64,000 nt of DNA, taken from Staphylococcus simiae (GTDB taxonomy: Bacteria > Bacillota > Bacilli > Staphylococcales > Staphylococcaceae). Every line of letters begins with the position of its first letter. Position 1 is the stretch's first letter. The notes under the pieces are model-generated. The model saw nothing but the letters and a program-made list of their open reading frames with translations, searched no databases and was not told the origin of the DNA. A program made the position numbers and the translations under genes. Below, piece by piece: positions 12,321-21,296 of this stretch. The DNA lies in the NCBI RefSeq assembly GCF_002902085.1, contig NZ_PPQR01000070.1, positions 7,848 to 71,847 of the forward strand, given 5' to 3'.

Positions 12321-12458
12321 TTATTTTAATTCATGACTTACCTTATTAGATGCTGGTAGCGTATTAATAATATCTAAACGAGATTTAGTTTTTTTAATAT
12401 TCACACCTAATGATGACAATAGTTTGACTACATTTTGAATCTTTTCTGGACGTTTCAT
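12321..12458 (-). CDS. Small conserved protein, 45 residues (Lmo0850-like)
   Basis: This short gene on the minus strand starts MKRPEKIQNVVKLLSSLGVN and ends SNKVSHELK. The ATG at 12456-12458 follows GAGGTG by six bases, and a strong terminator follows the stop. The residues are amphipathic and lysine-rich. The length and the LGVNIKKTKSRLDI segment recall the small Lmo0850 family of Listeria and staphylococci, but that assignment is from memory. The function is unknown. It stands alone between rodA and csoZ. Confidence 0.75.
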   Translation of the reverse strand: MKRPEKIQNVVKLLSSLGVNIKKTKSRLDIINTLPASNKVSHELK

Positions 12459-12580
12459 TATTATCACCTCGTTTGGATAGCTTTCATTAATATCTTACCC
12501 CATTCATCCTACCTTTACTACATAATTTACAAATTTTTTAATAAATTTTACATTTTTGCAGTATATTGTATACTTTCCAT

Positions 12581-12790
12581 TTAATAAATAACTTTATAGC
12601 CTGCGTCATAGATTTCTTTTTCAATGCTATCAAGATTTGATGGTGTTTCATATTCAACCTCAACACTGCCATCAACGATGTTAACATTAGCTGATTTTAC
12701 ACCTATCATTGCTTTTAGTATTGCAGATACATGTTGTGCCTGTTCTTCTGTTTCAATACCTGCAGTATGAATTACACTATTGTTTATCAT
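12581..12790 (-). CDS. csoZ: HMA-domain protein CsoZ, cysteine-free copper chaperone homologue
   Basis: This 69-residue protein has the heavy-metal-associated beta-alpha-beta-beta-alpha-beta fold pattern (VKSANVNIVDGSVEVEYETP, then a C-terminal AGYKVIY). In active copper chaperones the first loop carries a CxxC pair; here the loop reads HTAGIETEEQ and the protein contains no cysteine at all. It follows csoR by ten bases on the same strand, and in S. aureus the pair is co-transcribed under CsoR. The role is therefore unlikely to be simple Cu(I) carriage and remains unknown. The ribosome binding site is AGGAG. Confidence 0.82.
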   Translation of the reverse strand: MINNSVIHTAGIETEEQAQHVSAILKAMIGVKSANVNIVDGSVEVEYETPSNLDSIEKEIYDAGYKVIY

Positions 12791-12800
12791 ATAACGTCTC

Positions 12801-13094
12801 CTAATCTTTCATTAATTTTTGAAATGTAACTAACAGTTCTTCCATTGCTTCTTCTTGAGCACCTTGATTGACTTTATTCATAATACAACTTTTCATATGC
12901 TGCTCTAACAATACTGTTGCAACACTGTTTAAAGCAGATCTAGTAGCCCTAATTTGTGTTAAAACATCATCACAATAGACATCATCTTCTATCATACGAT
13001 TAATGGCACGTACTTGCCCTTCTATACGATTTAATCTTGATTTCAGATTTGTTTTAATTTGTTCAGAATGATGTGCATTATCTTGTTCTGTCAT
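12801..13094 (-). CDS. csoR: Copper-sensing repressor CsoR
   Basis: This 97-residue all-helical repressor comes off DNA when Cu(I) binds. The copper ligands are visible at Cys41, His66 and Cys70 counted from the ATG at 13094. That start follows GGGAGTG by six bases; a GTG three codons upstream is less likely. The family segment KSRLNRIEGQVRAINRMIE is intact. In S. aureus it controls copA-copZ and its own operon with csoZ, which follows here. It is divergent from cls2. Confidence 0.95.
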   Translation of the reverse strand: MTEQDNAHHSEQIKTNLKSRLNRIEGQVRAINRMIEDDVYCDDVLTQIRATRSALNSVATVLLEQHMKSCIMNKVNQGAQEEAMEELLVTFQKLMKD

Positions 13095-13274
13095 GATATT
13101 CACTCCCTATTCCATTCTTGTTAATAGTATATCGCACAAACTTAGTAGTCAACATGATTCATTTTTTAGTGATTCTATGCTTAATTAACATTACCATGAT
13201 AATTCATGTACTTCATGATACAATTAATGAGATTTAGTCATTCAATTGTTAATTCAGAATTACGGAGGTTCCTA

Positions 13275-14759
13275 ATGATAGAGTTATTATCCATTTTCTT
13301 TAGACACTCGAATATTATTTTAAACGTCATTTTATTAAGTGCATTTATTTTAAATTTAATTTTTGCATTTACTATCATATTTATGGAACGTCGTTCGGCT
13401 AACTCTATTTGGGCTTGGTTACTCGTTTTAGTCTTTCTACCTTTATTTGGTTTTATTTTATATTTACTATTAGGTCGACAAATACAGCGCGATCAAATAT
13501 TCAAACTAGATAAAGCAGATAAGCAAGGTCTTGAACTTATCGTAGATGAACAATTAGTAGCATTACAAAAGAACAATTTTTCCAATTCTAATTATCAAAT
13601 CGTTAAATTTAAAGAAATGATTCAAATGTTGCTATATAATAATGCAGCCTTTTTAACCACTGATAATGATTTAAAAATATATACAGATGGACAGGATAAA
13701 TTTGATGATTTAATTCAAGATATTCGTAATGCCACTGATTATATTCATTTTCAATACTATATTATACATAGTGATGACCTTGGCAAAACCTTATTACATG
13801 AGCTTTCTCTTAAAGCAGAACAAGGTGTAGAAGTAAAAATATTGTATGATGATATGGGATCTAGAGATTTACGTAAAAAAGATTTAAAAGCCTTTCGTAA
13901 CAAAGGTGGACACGCAGAAGCTTTCTTTCCGTCTAAACTACCTTTGATTAATTTACGTATGAATAATCGTAACCACCGTAAAATAGTTATTATTGATGGT
14001 CAAATTGGTTATGTTGGCGGCTTTAATGTAGGTGATGAATATCTCGGTAAATCTAAAAAATTCGGCTATTGGCGTGATACGCATTTAAGAATCGTTGGAG
14101 ATGCTGTCAATGCGTTACAATTAAGATTTATTCTTGATTGGAACTCTCAATCTACACGTGACCATTTATCTTATGACGAACGCTACTTCCCAGATGTTAA
14201 TTCAGGAGGTACCATTGGGATTCAAATTGCTTCAAGCGGACCGGATGAAGATTGGGAGCAAATTAAATATGGCTATCTAAAAATGATTTCATCAGCAAAA
14301 AAATCTATATATATCCAGTCTCCATACTTTATTCCCGATCAAGCTTTTTTAGACTCTATTAAAATTGCAGCATTAGGTGGGGTTGATGTCAACATTATGA
14401 TACCTAATAAACCTGATCATATGTTTGTCTTTTGGGCTACTTTGAAAAATGCAGCTTCTCTTTTAGACGCAGGTGTTAACGTTTATCATTATAATGATGG
14501 GTTCTTACATTCTAAAACATTAGTTATTGATGATGAAATTGCTAGTGTCGGTACCGCGAATATGGATCATCGCAGTTTTACTTTAAATTTTGAAGTCAAT
14601 GCATTCATTTACGATGAACAAGTTGCTCAAAAATTAAAACAGGCTTTCCAAAAAGATTTAACAGTATCCTACCAATTAACTAAAGAACGTTATGCTAAAC
14701 GTAGTTGGTGGATTAAATTTAAAGAAGGTATTTCTCAATTATTGTCACCTATTTTATAA
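13275..14759 (+). CDS. cls2: Cardiolipin synthase
   Basis: This membrane phospholipase-D-fold enzyme (494 residues) condenses two phosphatidylglycerols to cardiolipin. The start is the ATG at 13275, five bases after CGGAGG; a longer frame from 13206 lacks a site. Two N-terminal membrane helices (about 12-32 and 40-62) precede two HKD motifs: HRKIVIID near residue 233 and HSKTLVID near 411, each followed by the conserved GxxN/GTANMD segments. The full family length is present. Of the two S. aureus cardiolipin synthases, this locus corresponds to cls2. Confidence 0.95.
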   Translation: MIELLSIFFRHSNIILNVILLSAFILNLIFAFTIIFMERRSANSIWAWLLVLVFLPLFGFILYLLLGRQIQRDQIFKLDKADKQGLELIVDEQLVALQKNNFSNSNYQIVKFKEMIQMLLYNNAAFLTTDNDLKIYTDGQDKFDDLIQDIRNATDYIHFQYYIIHSDDLGKTLLHELSLKAEQGVEVKILYDDMGSRDLRKKDLKAFRNKGGHAEAFFPSKLPLINLRMNNRNHRKIVIIDGQIGYVGGFNVGDEYLGKSKKFGYWRDTHLRIVGDAVNALQLRFILDWNSQSTRDHLSYDERYFPDVNSGGTIGIQIASSGPDEDWEQIKYGYLKMISSAKKSIYIQSPYFIPDQAFLDSIKIAALGGVDVNIMIPNKPDHMFVFWATLKNAASLLDAGVNVYHYNDGFLHSKTLVIDDEIASVGTANMDHRSFTLNFEVNAFIYDEQVAQKLKQAFQKDLTVSYQLTKERYAKRSWWIKFKEGISQLLSPIL

Positions 14760-14783
14760 TATTATATTTTTCAAGGAGTATTT

Positions 14784-15434
14784 ATGAATAATCAAGAACG
14801 TATTAAATCTGCACAGCAATTTATGGAAAATATACATCAACATGACTTTTCAGGACATGATATTGCGCACGTTTATCGTGTAACTTCATTAGCTGAGTAT
14901 ATTGCTGAACATGAACATGTAGCGCAACCCTTGGTTATCACTTTAGCAGCTCTACTTCATGATACAGTTGACGATAAACTGGTTGACTCAAACATACAGT
15001 TACAGTCTTTAACACAATTTTTACAGACACTTGATTTATCACAAGACATGCAACAACATATTTTGCATATTATTCAACATATGAGTTACAACAATGGTCA
15101 AAATAATCATGTTACATTATCTATTGAAGGACAAATTGTTAGAGATGCAGATCGACTTGATGCTATAGGAGCCATTGGTATTGCTAGAACATTTCAATTT
15201 GCAGGACATTTTAATGAGCCAATGTGGACAGAGCAATTAACTGATGCTGAGATGGCTCATCAAGATGTTAATCAATTGCCACCTTCAGCAATCAAACACT
15301 TCTATGAAAAATTATTTAAATTAAAAGATTTAATTCACACTACAACAGCACGTCATATTGCTCAACAACGACATCAATTTATGGCGTCATTTGTTAAACA
15401 GTTTTTAACAGAATGGAACCATTCTAAGGATTAG
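14784..15434 (+). CDS. HD-domain phosphohydrolase
   Basis: This 216-residue HD-superfamily protein resembles YedJ. Its metal ligands are His in GHDIAHVYRV, the HD pair in ALLHDTVDD and the Asp in RDADRLDAIGAIG. The natural substrate is unknown; relatives are general nucleotide or phosphate hydrolases. It lies 24 bases after cls2 with an AAGGAG site, so the two probably share a transcript that ends at the terminator at 15477. Confidence 0.85.
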   Translation: MNNQERIKSAQQFMENIHQHDFSGHDIAHVYRVTSLAEYIAEHEHVAQPLVITLAALLHDTVDDKLVDSNIQLQSLTQFLQTLDLSQDMQQHILHIIQHMSYNNGQNNHVTLSIEGQIVRDADRLDAIGAIGIARTFQFAGHFNEPMWTEQLTDAEMAHQDVNQLPPSAIKHFYEKLFKLKDLIHTTTARHIAQQRHQFMASFVKQFLTEWNHSKD

Positions 15435-15476
15435 TACACAATAGACATCTTTATTCTTTTTTTAAACTCATTGCCA

Positions 15477-15524
15477 AATTCGGTTGATAAAATAATGTGA
15501 ACTTTTTCTTATCAACCGAATTTA
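15477..15524 (+). terminator. cls2-HD gene terminator
   Basis: The arms AATTCGGTTGATAA and TTATCAACCGAATT are separated by about 19 bases and followed by T-rich sequence. Confidence 0.8.
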
Positions 15525-15540
15525 TTATAAAGCCTAAATA

Positions 15541-15577
15541 AAAGCACTTAGACAGTTCATCCGTCTAAGTGCTTTTA
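15541..15577 (-). terminator. yidC terminator
   Basis: The stem AAAGCACTTAGAC / GTCTAAGTGCTTT has a nine-base loop and T-rich flanks on both sides. It lies just after the yidC stop, and the convergent terminator at 15477 serves the opposite strand. Confidence 0.85.
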
Positions 15578-15594
15578 TAATTAATGTCATCATT

Positions 15595-16461
15595 TTATTT
15601 CTTTTTCTTTTTTGACACAACTTGATTGCCTTTGGCTTTCTTTGCTTTACCGTGTTCTCTTTCATACTCTTCAATGAACGGTTGTACTTCTTTTTTAGCA
15701 ACTTTTTCGTAATGAAGATTTGCAAAGTGAGTTTGTACAACTAAGAATGCGGCACTGACTGACCAATATAAGCCAAGTGCAGATGCTGAACTTAATGAAA
15801 TCCAAATAATCATAATTGGAGATATAATCATCATCATGTAACCCATTTGACGTTGTTCTTGTGGCATTGTTTTACTAGATACATATGCTTGAACAAAGTA
15901 TAGGATACCGGCAATAATTGTAATCCAAATATCTGGACGACCAAGATTAAACCATAAGAAATGTGGATACTTAAATAATCCATCTACTAATTGATCTTTT
16001 AATACAAAGTATAATCCCATAATGATTGGCATTTGAATTAACATTGGTAAACAACCCATCATGCTCTTCATTGGATTCATATCATATTTTTTATATACTT
16101 GCATTAATTCTTGGTTTGCTGCCATTTTTTCTTCTTGCGTACGTGCACGTTTAACTTTTTCTTGAATTGCATCAACTTCAGGTTTAGCAACCTTCATTTT
16201 TTGACGCATCATATGACTATTTTTATAGTTTGATAACATGAAAGGTAATAAGATAATACGAATTACTAATACCAAAATAATAATTGCCAAACCATAATTG
16301 TCATTTAATAAATGACTTCCTAACCAATCCAATACATTTTTCATTGGATCTACGAATGTATTGTAGAAAAACCCACTACGTTTTTCAGGTTTAGAATAGT
16401 CACACCCTGCTAAAAAGACCATAATACCCAAAAACAAAGGTAGTAACGCTTTTTTCTTCAT
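15595..16461 (-). CDS. yidC: Membrane protein insertase YidC (lipoprotein)
   Basis: This 288-residue insertase of the YidC/Oxa1/Alb3 family places membrane proteins, with or without Sec. A lipoprotein signal peptide ends in the lipobox LAGC, with the modified cysteine at residue 20. Five membrane helices follow, with the conserved cytoplasmic loop ([17 protein letters not shown]) and the [16 protein letters not shown] helix. The C-terminus is very basic (ends KKKKK), as expected for ribosome contact. It is a monocistronic gene with its own terminator. Confidence 0.95.
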   Translation of the reverse strand: MKKKALLPLFLGIMVFLAGCDYSKPEKRSGFFYNTFVDPMKNVLDWLGSHLLNDNYGLAIIILVLVIRIILLPFMLSNYKNSHMMRQKMKVAKPEVDAIQEKVKRARTQEEKMAANQELMQVYKKYDMNPMKSMMGCLPMLIQMPIIMGLYFVLKDQLVDGLFKYPHFLWFNLGRPDIWITIIAGILYFVQAYVSSKTMPQEQRQMGYMMMIISPIMIIWISLSSASALGLYWSVSAAFLVVQTHFANLHYEKVAKKEVQPFIEEYEREHGKAKKAKGNQVVSKKKKK

Positions 16462-16546
16462 TTTTCCACCTCTATCATCATATTCACATAGGATTTATTC
16501 TATCATATTAATGAGTACGTATGAAACAATAAGTGGAAAAATTTAA

Positions 16547-17191
16547 CTAATTATTAAAATAACTTCTAAAATCTTTAACAGTTTGTGTGATGTTGTCACT
16601 CTTTGAGATGGCTGAAATAACAGAAATACCATCTGCACCTGCTTTAACAATATTTTGAGTGTTAGCTACTGTAATACCACCTATAGCTACAATTGGCATA
16701 TGTGAATTGTAACTTTTCAATTTAGTAATCATTGCAGGACCCACTGGTGGATGTGCATCTTTTTTAGAAGGCGTATCATACATCGGTCCTACGCCAATAT
16801 AATCAACTTCACTCAAGTCAGAATGCTGATATTCTTGTTCATCACTAATACTCAACCCTATAATCTTATCATCAAATCGCTCAATAAATGTTGAAATTGT
16901 GTCATCATCTTGGCCAACATGAATACCATCTGCATTAATACGTAGCGCTAACTCTACATCATCATTGACGATAAACGGCACCTTAAATTGATGACACAGG
17001 TGCTTCAATTCTAATGCTAAATGTTCTTTATCATCACCTTTTAGTGCTTTATCACCCTTTTCTCTAAATTGAAATAATGTAATGCCCGCTTCAAGTGCTT
17101 CTGTTAGGACATTTGTTAACGTGGTATCTTGTCTTACATCTTGTGTTCCACATATAAAATAGACTTGCAACATATTTGGTGAAAATGTCAT
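16547..17191 (-). CDS. thiE: Thiamine-phosphate synthase
   Basis: ThiE (214 residues) joins HMP pyrophosphate and THZ phosphate to thiamine phosphate. The TIM-barrel motifs include the pyrimidine-binding QFREK, the metal-binding NDDVELAL region, [21 protein letters not shown] and AIGGI. Its ATG overlaps the thiM stop (ATGA). It is the last gene of the tenA-thiD-thiM-thiE operon controlled by the TPP riboswitch at about 19553. Confidence 0.95.
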   Translation of the reverse strand: MTFSPNMLQVYFICGTQDVRQDTTLTNVLTEALEAGITLFQFREKGDKALKGDDKEHLALELKHLCHQFKVPFIVNDDVELALRINADGIHVGQDDDTISTFIERFDDKIIGLSISDEQEYQHSDLSEVDYIGVGPMYDTPSKKDAHPPVGPAMITKLKSYNSHMPIVAIGGITVANTQNIVKAGADGISVISAISKSDNITQTVKDFRSYFNN

Positions 17192-17982
17192 GATTTAACC
17201 TCTTCTTGTTTTAAATTATTTTTATAATGTTCAGTTGTAAAGTGATAAATGGAATCTAGTAATAAAGGTAAAAATGTTCCTGGTCCGGTACAATGTGGGT
17301 GATGCTCAGCCATTTCTGCAGCAATATTATATACACTAACGGCTTCTACTAAAGCTTCGCTCGTCGGTTTATCATTTTTTAAAGTAAAACTTGCAATGAT
17401 GCCTCCTAATAAACACCCTGCTCCAGTAATTTTAGCTAGTAAAGGGCTGCCATTAGATAAACGTATGACTTGGCCATCTTGCACAATGATATCTTCTTGT
17501 CCTGTAACTACAATAGCAGTACGATATCGTTCATATGCTTGTTGAGCAATATTTACTGTATCTAATTGACTGTCACTATCAGTCCCTTTCATAGTGGCTG
17601 TGTCATCTATAAGTGCCAATATTTCTGATGCATTACCTTTAATGACAGAAACATCAATTTCCTTTAAAAATGTTTGACAAAATTGTTTACGATATGTCGA
17701 TGCTCCAACTGCTACAGGGTCAAAAACAATTGGTAACCCTACATCATTTGCAATATGTGCAACTTTTAATATATCTTGCTCATTGCTGTTAGTTAGCGTT
17801 CCAATATTAATTAATAGTGCACTGGCCACATTATAAAAGTCTTGTGCTTCCTCAGGTGCTTCACTCATTGCAGGACTTGCGCCTAAACTAAGTAAGCCAT
17901 TTGCTGTAAAATTCTTTACTACATCATTGGTATAGCAAATAACTAAAGGTTGTTCACTTCTAATTTGATTAAGATATTTCAT
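17188..17982 (-). CDS. thiM: Hydroxyethylthiazole kinase
   Basis: ThiM phosphorylates the salvaged thiazole moiety (THZ). It is a ribokinase-fold trimeric enzyme with the catalytic cysteine loop [16 protein letters not shown] and the [10 protein letters not shown] motif. The second of two adjacent ATGs (17982) gives better spacing from GTGGGG, for 264 residues. It overlaps thiD upstream and thiE downstream. The sequence appears notably diverged from the S. aureus form I remember. Confidence 0.95.
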   Translation of the reverse strand: MKYLNQIRSEQPLVICYTNDVVKNFTANGLLSLGASPAMSEAPEEAQDFYNVASALLINIGTLTNSNEQDILKVAHIANDVGLPIVFDPVAVGASTYRKQFCQTFLKEIDVSVIKGNASEILALIDDTATMKGTDSDSQLDTVNIAQQAYERYRTAIVVTGQEDIIVQDGQVIRLSNGSPLLAKITGAGCLLGGIIASFTLKNDKPTSEALVEAVSVYNIAAEMAEHHPHCTGPGTFLPLLLDSIYHFTTEHYKNNLKQEEVKS

Positions 17983-18796
17983 CATCTAACCCCACTTTCT
18001 TCATATAAGCAAAATGATTTACGGGACCTCTTCCTTGACCAATTTCTGGCGTATATTGAATACTTAATGAAATGTATTGTTTCGCTTTAGCAACAGCTTG
18101 CTCAATTGTTCGCCCTTTGGCAAGTTCTGCTGTGATTACTGCTGAAAATGTACAACCAGTTCCATGTGTATGTTGAGTAGCAAACCTTTCGTTTTCAAAA
18201 ATTAGTACATTATCTTTAGTAAATAAATAATCTTTGGCGATATCCATATCGGAAGCATGTCCTCCTTTGATAACAACACCCTTACTACCAATGTCATTAA
18301 TAAATACTTTACCTGCTTGGTATATTTGTTCTTCGCTGTCAATTTTTAAGCCCGTAATTTCTTCCGCTTCAGGCAAATTAGGCGTTACAACATCAGCAAG
18401 TGGTAATAATGTATGTTGTAATTTGTTTTTCGTAGTATCGTCCATTAGAGAATCTCCACTTTTAGCTAACATGACTGGATCAATGACATAAGGTATATCT
18501 GGATATGTCAATAAATATTGACGTATGACTTGCATAGTTTCATGAGTGGCAATCATGCCTGTTTTAATTGCATGTGGCAATTCGTCTATAAAGACGCTCG
18601 TTAATTGTTCTTCAACCCAAGAAGATTCTAAGTTATGTATATGTTGAACACCTAAAGTATTTTGGGCAACTATACTCGTTATCACGCCCATACCATAGAC
18701 ACCACAGGAATGAAATGATTTAAGATCTGCCATAACACCGGCACCACCTGTTGGATCCGTTCCAGCAATGGTTAAAGCTATTTTGGGTTTATTCAT
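17969..18796 (-). CDS. thiD: Phosphomethylpyrimidine kinase
   Basis: This bifunctional HMP / HMP-phosphate kinase has about 275 residues and belongs to the ribokinase family. It starts [20 protein letters not shown], with the ATP site KGGHASD, the [20 protein letters not shown] anion hole and catalytic Asp region at the C-terminal side. Two adjacent ATGs (18799 and 18796) lie within the end of tenA after GGAGG. It overlaps both neighbours. Confidence 0.95.
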   Translation of the reverse strand: MNKPKIALTIAGTDPTGGAGVMADLKSFHSCGVYGMGVITSIVAQNTLGVQHIHNLESSWVEEQLTSVFIDELPHAIKTGMIATHETMQVIRQYLLTYPDIPYVIDPVMLAKSGDSLMDDTTKNKLQHTLLPLADVVTPNLPEAEEITGLKIDSEEQIYQAGKVFINDIGSKGVVIKGGHASDMDIAKDYLFTKDNVLIFENERFATQHTHGTGCTFSAVITAELAKGRTIEQAVAKAKQYISLSIQYTPEIGQGRGPVNHFAYMKKVGLDDEIS

Positions 18797-19478
18797 CATT
18801 TTGTCCTCCAAATCCCCATTGTTCGAGTGTATCAGCCATATTAAAGAAGTTTCGTTCATGGATACAACTTTCTAAAAATACACGTTTAACTTGTTCAATA
18901 TCTGTACGCGATAGTGTTTGGCTTAAACGATCTATCAATTGATCAAATATGTCAATAATGTCATCCATTTCTGTACTATAAAATTCAAACCATTGTGCAG
19001 TCTGACTTTCCCTATTTAAATGTTTATCTTGTAATGCCCTTTTAGCAATTTCAGCATATATGTAAGGACAAGGTGCCATCGCTACAATTGTGTATACAGC
19101 ATTTTCACGACTATAAGCTTGAAAATACATATGTTTTATATAATGATCCCCACTTGGCGGCCATACTTTTTGTTGAATAATATCTTCATATAGTTCACCA
19201 ATAAACTGAGCCAAAATATCGTGTGCAGCAACTTCACCATCAACCATAAACTCAATTTGTTCTACTAAAAATTTAACATCTGTCATACTTGGCATTTTTG
19301 GTATTAATAAGGCATACAAATTAGTAAATTCTTTTAAGTAAGCTGCATCTGCTTGTAAATAATGACGCAACACTGCTGGACTAATTTCTCCCGTCAATAA
19401 CTTTTGAACGAAGTTATCGTGATAAATATCATCAATGATTGGTTGTGCTAATTGTTTCAAATCTTGAGATAGTGTCAA
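18789..19478 (-). CDS. tenA: Aminopyrimidine aminohydrolase TenA
   Basis: TenA (229 residues, all-helical) hydrolyses aminomethyl-aminopyrimidine, a breakdown product of thiamine, to HMP for salvage by ThiD. The nucleophilic cysteine is in [12 protein letters not shown], and the YSTEMDDI segment with its active-site Glu is present. It is the first gene after the TPP riboswitch and terminator, with a GGAGG site. Having tenA, thiD, thiM and thiE but no de novo genes here suggests salvage-based thiamine supply. Confidence 0.95.
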   Translation of the reverse strand: MTLSQDLKQLAQPIIDDIYHDNFVQKLLTGEISPAVLRHYLQADAAYLKEFTNLYALLIPKMPSMTDVKFLVEQIEFMVDGEVAAHDILAQFIGELYEDIIQQKVWPPSGDHYIKHMYFQAYSRENAVYTIVAMAPCPYIYAEIAKRALQDKHLNRESQTAQWFEFYSTEMDDIIDIFDQLIDRLSQTLSRTDIEQVKRVFLESCIHERNFFNMADTLEQWGFGGQNDE

Positions 19479-19494
19479 TGTTTATTCCTCCAAT

Positions 19495-19527
19495 AAAAAA
19501 ACTACTTCCAACAATTAGGAAGTAGTT
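19495..19527 (-). terminator. Riboswitch-controlled terminator before tenA
   Basis: The stem ACTACTTCC / GGAAGTAGT is followed on the minus strand by TTTTTT. It lies between the TPP aptamer and the tenA ribosome binding site. The last aptamer strand (GAAAGTAGTTGATGG) shares AGTAGTT with the terminator arm, so alternative pairing is possible, as in other TPP switches that act by transcription termination. Confidence 0.85.
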
Positions 19528-19552
19528 ATATGACAAAAAGACAGAATCGAAT

Positions 19553-19648
19553 CTACCATCAACTACTTTCCTACGTTGGTATTAACCAAATCAGGTCATA
19601 AGGGTCTGATTACATCATCTCAGCCTAAATAGCTCCCCTAGTAGTATT
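19553..19648 (-). ncRNA. TPP riboswitch (thi box)
   Basis: On the minus strand the conserved thi-box blocks are read in order: GGGGAGC, CTGAGATGATG, ACCCTTATGACCTGATTTGG, TTAATACCAACGTAGGAAAG and GTTGATGG. The order and spacing match the TPP aptamer. It lies 75 bases upstream of tenA and is followed by a terminator. Binding of thiamine pyrophosphate is expected to favour termination and switch off tenA-thiDME. Confidence 0.97.
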
Positions 19649-19672
19649 TTATTTAATTTTAATGATGACTTA

Positions 19673-19701
19673 ATTTTAGCAAACGTTTTCAATCTTTTCA
19701 A
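19673..19701 (-). promoter_or_regulatory. thi operon promoter with cre-like site in the spacer
   Basis: On the minus strand, TTGAAA (19696-19701), a 17-base spacer and TAAAAT (19673-19678) form a good sigma-A promoter upstream of the TPP aptamer. The sequence TTGAAAACGTTTGCT at 19678-19692 meets every fixed position of the Firmicute cre consensus WTGNAANCGNWNNCW and lies across the spacer. CcpA binding there would block RNA polymerase, so repression by good carbon sources is inferred. Confidence 0.65.
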
Positions 19702-19856
19702 ATATTGCAATTATTGATAAGAACAGTCTTTATATTTTTCTTCTTAATATATAATTCAGTAACAAATTGGAATGATGGTTAGGATTGCCATGCAGCGTTG
19801 TAAGTTGTAACGTCACGTGCACATTAAATTGTTTATTAATATACCTGGTAACAAAG

Positions 19857-19885
19857 AAAAAGTGATTGGACTTATCCAACCACTT
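19857..19885 (-). terminator. sceD terminator
   Basis: The stem AAGTGGTTGGA / TCCAATCACTT has a four-base loop and is followed on the minus strand by TTTTC. It lies 12 bases after the sceD stop. Confidence 0.88.
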
Positions 19886-19896
19886 CGTTATTTAAA

Positions 19897-20679
19897 TTAT
19901 GCAGTTACCCAATGACCAGGGCCGCCTGTGTTATATAATTTTACAGCTGCAGCATCTTGAACATGTTCTGGTGCTTTTGCTGGTGATACACCTTTATATG
20001 CTGCAGGTGCTACTGAATCCCAAGTTGATTGTAAGAATTGATATTTACCTGCCGCACCTGAACTTGGATTAATAGCATGAATGTTGCCACCAGATTCACG
20101 TTGTGCGATTTGTTGTAAATGACTGTTTACATTTACTGATGAACCACTGTCAGCTTTTGAATCATTTGAACTTGCTTGACTAGATTGTTGTTGCGTTGCT
20201 TGTTGTGTATTATTTGATGATTGCACTGATTGTTGTTGTGATGAACCTTGTTGTTGTGTGTCATTGACAGCTGTAGTTTGAGGTTCATTTATTTGTGATG
20301 TTTGTGGTGCTGAAACTTGTTGTGGTTGTGCGCTATTTGCTTGTTGCGTCGCAGACACTTGTGAAGGTGCAGTTTCATTTGTTGCTGTTGTTGCTTGTGC
20401 ACTTACGTCAGCATTTGCTGCACCAGTTGCATGATATTCCCAACTAAAGTGCGTACCATCAGATTCAAAATGATAAGTAAATCCTTCATAGTCAAAAGTA
20501 TAATTATAAGCGCCAGCTTCAATTGGATTTTCATTCAATGATTGATCATTTGATTGTGCCATCTGAGCTAAAGCTGCTTTATTCAAGTCTGCCTCGCTTG
20601 CATGTGCGTCATGACCAGCATTTCCAGCCACTACGCCTAAACCAACTGCTAATGATGAAGCAATTAATGTTTTTTTCAT
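19897..20679 (-). CDS. sceD: Secreted transglycosylase SceD
   Basis: This 260-residue secreted cell-wall hydrolase has a signal peptide (residues 1-27, ending AHA before SEAD). A conserved N-terminal segment with [20 protein letters not shown] is followed by a long Gln/Ser/Thr/Asn-rich linker (about 95-180). The C-terminal lysozyme-like transglycosylase domain carries the catalytic Glu in [15 protein letters not shown] and ends PGHWVTA. The start at 20679 follows AGGAGG; an upstream extension is not needed. The linker looks longer and more Gln-rich than the S. aureus copy I remember. A WalR box lies upstream. Confidence 0.94.
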   Translation of the reverse strand: MKKTLIASSLAVGLGVVAGNAGHDAHASEADLNKAALAQMAQSNDQSLNENPIEAGAYNYTFDYEGFTYHFESDGTHFSWEYHATGAANADVSAQATTATNETAPSQVSATQQANSAQPQQVSAPQTSQINEPQTTAVNDTQQQGSSQQQSVQSSNNTQQATQQQSSQASSNDSKADSGSSVNVNSHLQQIAQRESGGNIHAINPSSGAAGKYQFLQSTWDSVAPAAYKGVSPAKAPEHVQDAAAVKLYNTGGPGHWVTA

Positions 20680-20743
20680 TATATAAAATCCTCCTGTGAT
20701 TGCTTTGTTTTCTTTAAAAATTCTACAATGCATACCATAACAT

Positions 20744-20749
20744 CTGTGA
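20744..20749 (-). promoter_or_regulatory. Probable sceD -10 box
   Basis: TATAAA, read on the minus strand in CTACTATAAAATCACAG, is a fitting -10 element about 65 bases upstream of the sceD start and 43 bases downstream of the WalR box. No strong -35 is visible, consistent with an activator-dependent promoter. Confidence 0.5.
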
Positions 20750-20791
20750 TTTTATAGTAGGTTACAGTGAAATAAAAAAATAACCCCGAAT

Positions 20792-20808
20792 TTTACACTG
20801 CATTTACA
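20792..20808 (-). promoter_or_regulatory. WalR binding site upstream of sceD
   Basis: TGTAAA-N5-TGTAAA on the minus strand is a perfect direct repeat for WalR (consensus TGTWAH-N5-TGTWAH). sceD is an established WalKR target in S. aureus. The site lies about 110 bases upstream of the start codon. Confidence 0.8.
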
Positions 20809-21021
20809 ATAGATTTAAAGTTTGTACTGTTAAATATGACTTATACATTTGGCTATGAAAGTATTTTTTATAAAACATTTATTTTTGTTATGTAACATTC
20901 TTGAAATATTGTATGTATTTCACCTAAAAAATTACACAATCAAGTCGAAGTAGAACAGAAAGCAACATGTTATAAAATAGTTCTATTGTTCTACCTCGAC
21001 TGAGAATGCATAGAATTAGTA

Positions 21022-21163
21022 GTGGGACATAAATAAATTTTTCAAATTCATTCATCTTGGCAAGACTATCTAAACTTATAAAACAATGATTTATCAACAT
21101 GGTTTAATCCAGTCCATTACTGTCAATTGTAGCATATTAAGTATAAAATGCTTTCTGTCCCAC
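21022..21163. repeat. 142-bp dispersed repeat bounded by GTGGGACA / TGTCCCAC
   Basis: Perfect 8-base terminal inverted repeats (21022-21029 and 21156-21163) enclose an AT-rich body. The body has an internal palindromic segment TGATTTATCAACA and, near the right end, ATTAAGTATAAAATGCTTTC. The same element occurs inverted at 51872-52013, with a decayed copy near 24675-24832. No ORF is visible. It sits in the gap between ssb and sceD. Confidence 0.8.
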
Positions 21164-21296
21164 TATGAGTATCACTGCCAAATTCATTATTAATCTTTAA
21201 AATGAATTAAATAATAGCAGCAACTTTATTGAGTATAATTGAAGTGAGTTAAGTTAAATTAGGATGATTTAAATGATTTAAGGTGGATTGGGAATA

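Noticed and set aside
14545-14570. GGTACCGCG resembling a T-box antiterminator core
   Set aside because: It lies inside the cls2 coding region at the conserved GTANMD motif and has no leader context.
15534-15740. Lysine-rich 68-residue frame over the end of yidC
   Set aside because: It is an out-of-frame shadow on the same strand within yidC's basic tail and terminator.
20921-21021. A separate small RNA gene next to the 142-bp repeat
   Set aside because: An inverted repeat (GTCGAAGTAGAACA / TGTTCTACCTCGAC) is visible at about 20944-21001, but no promoter or T-run supports a defined RNA gene; it could equally be a processing or terminator-like structure.
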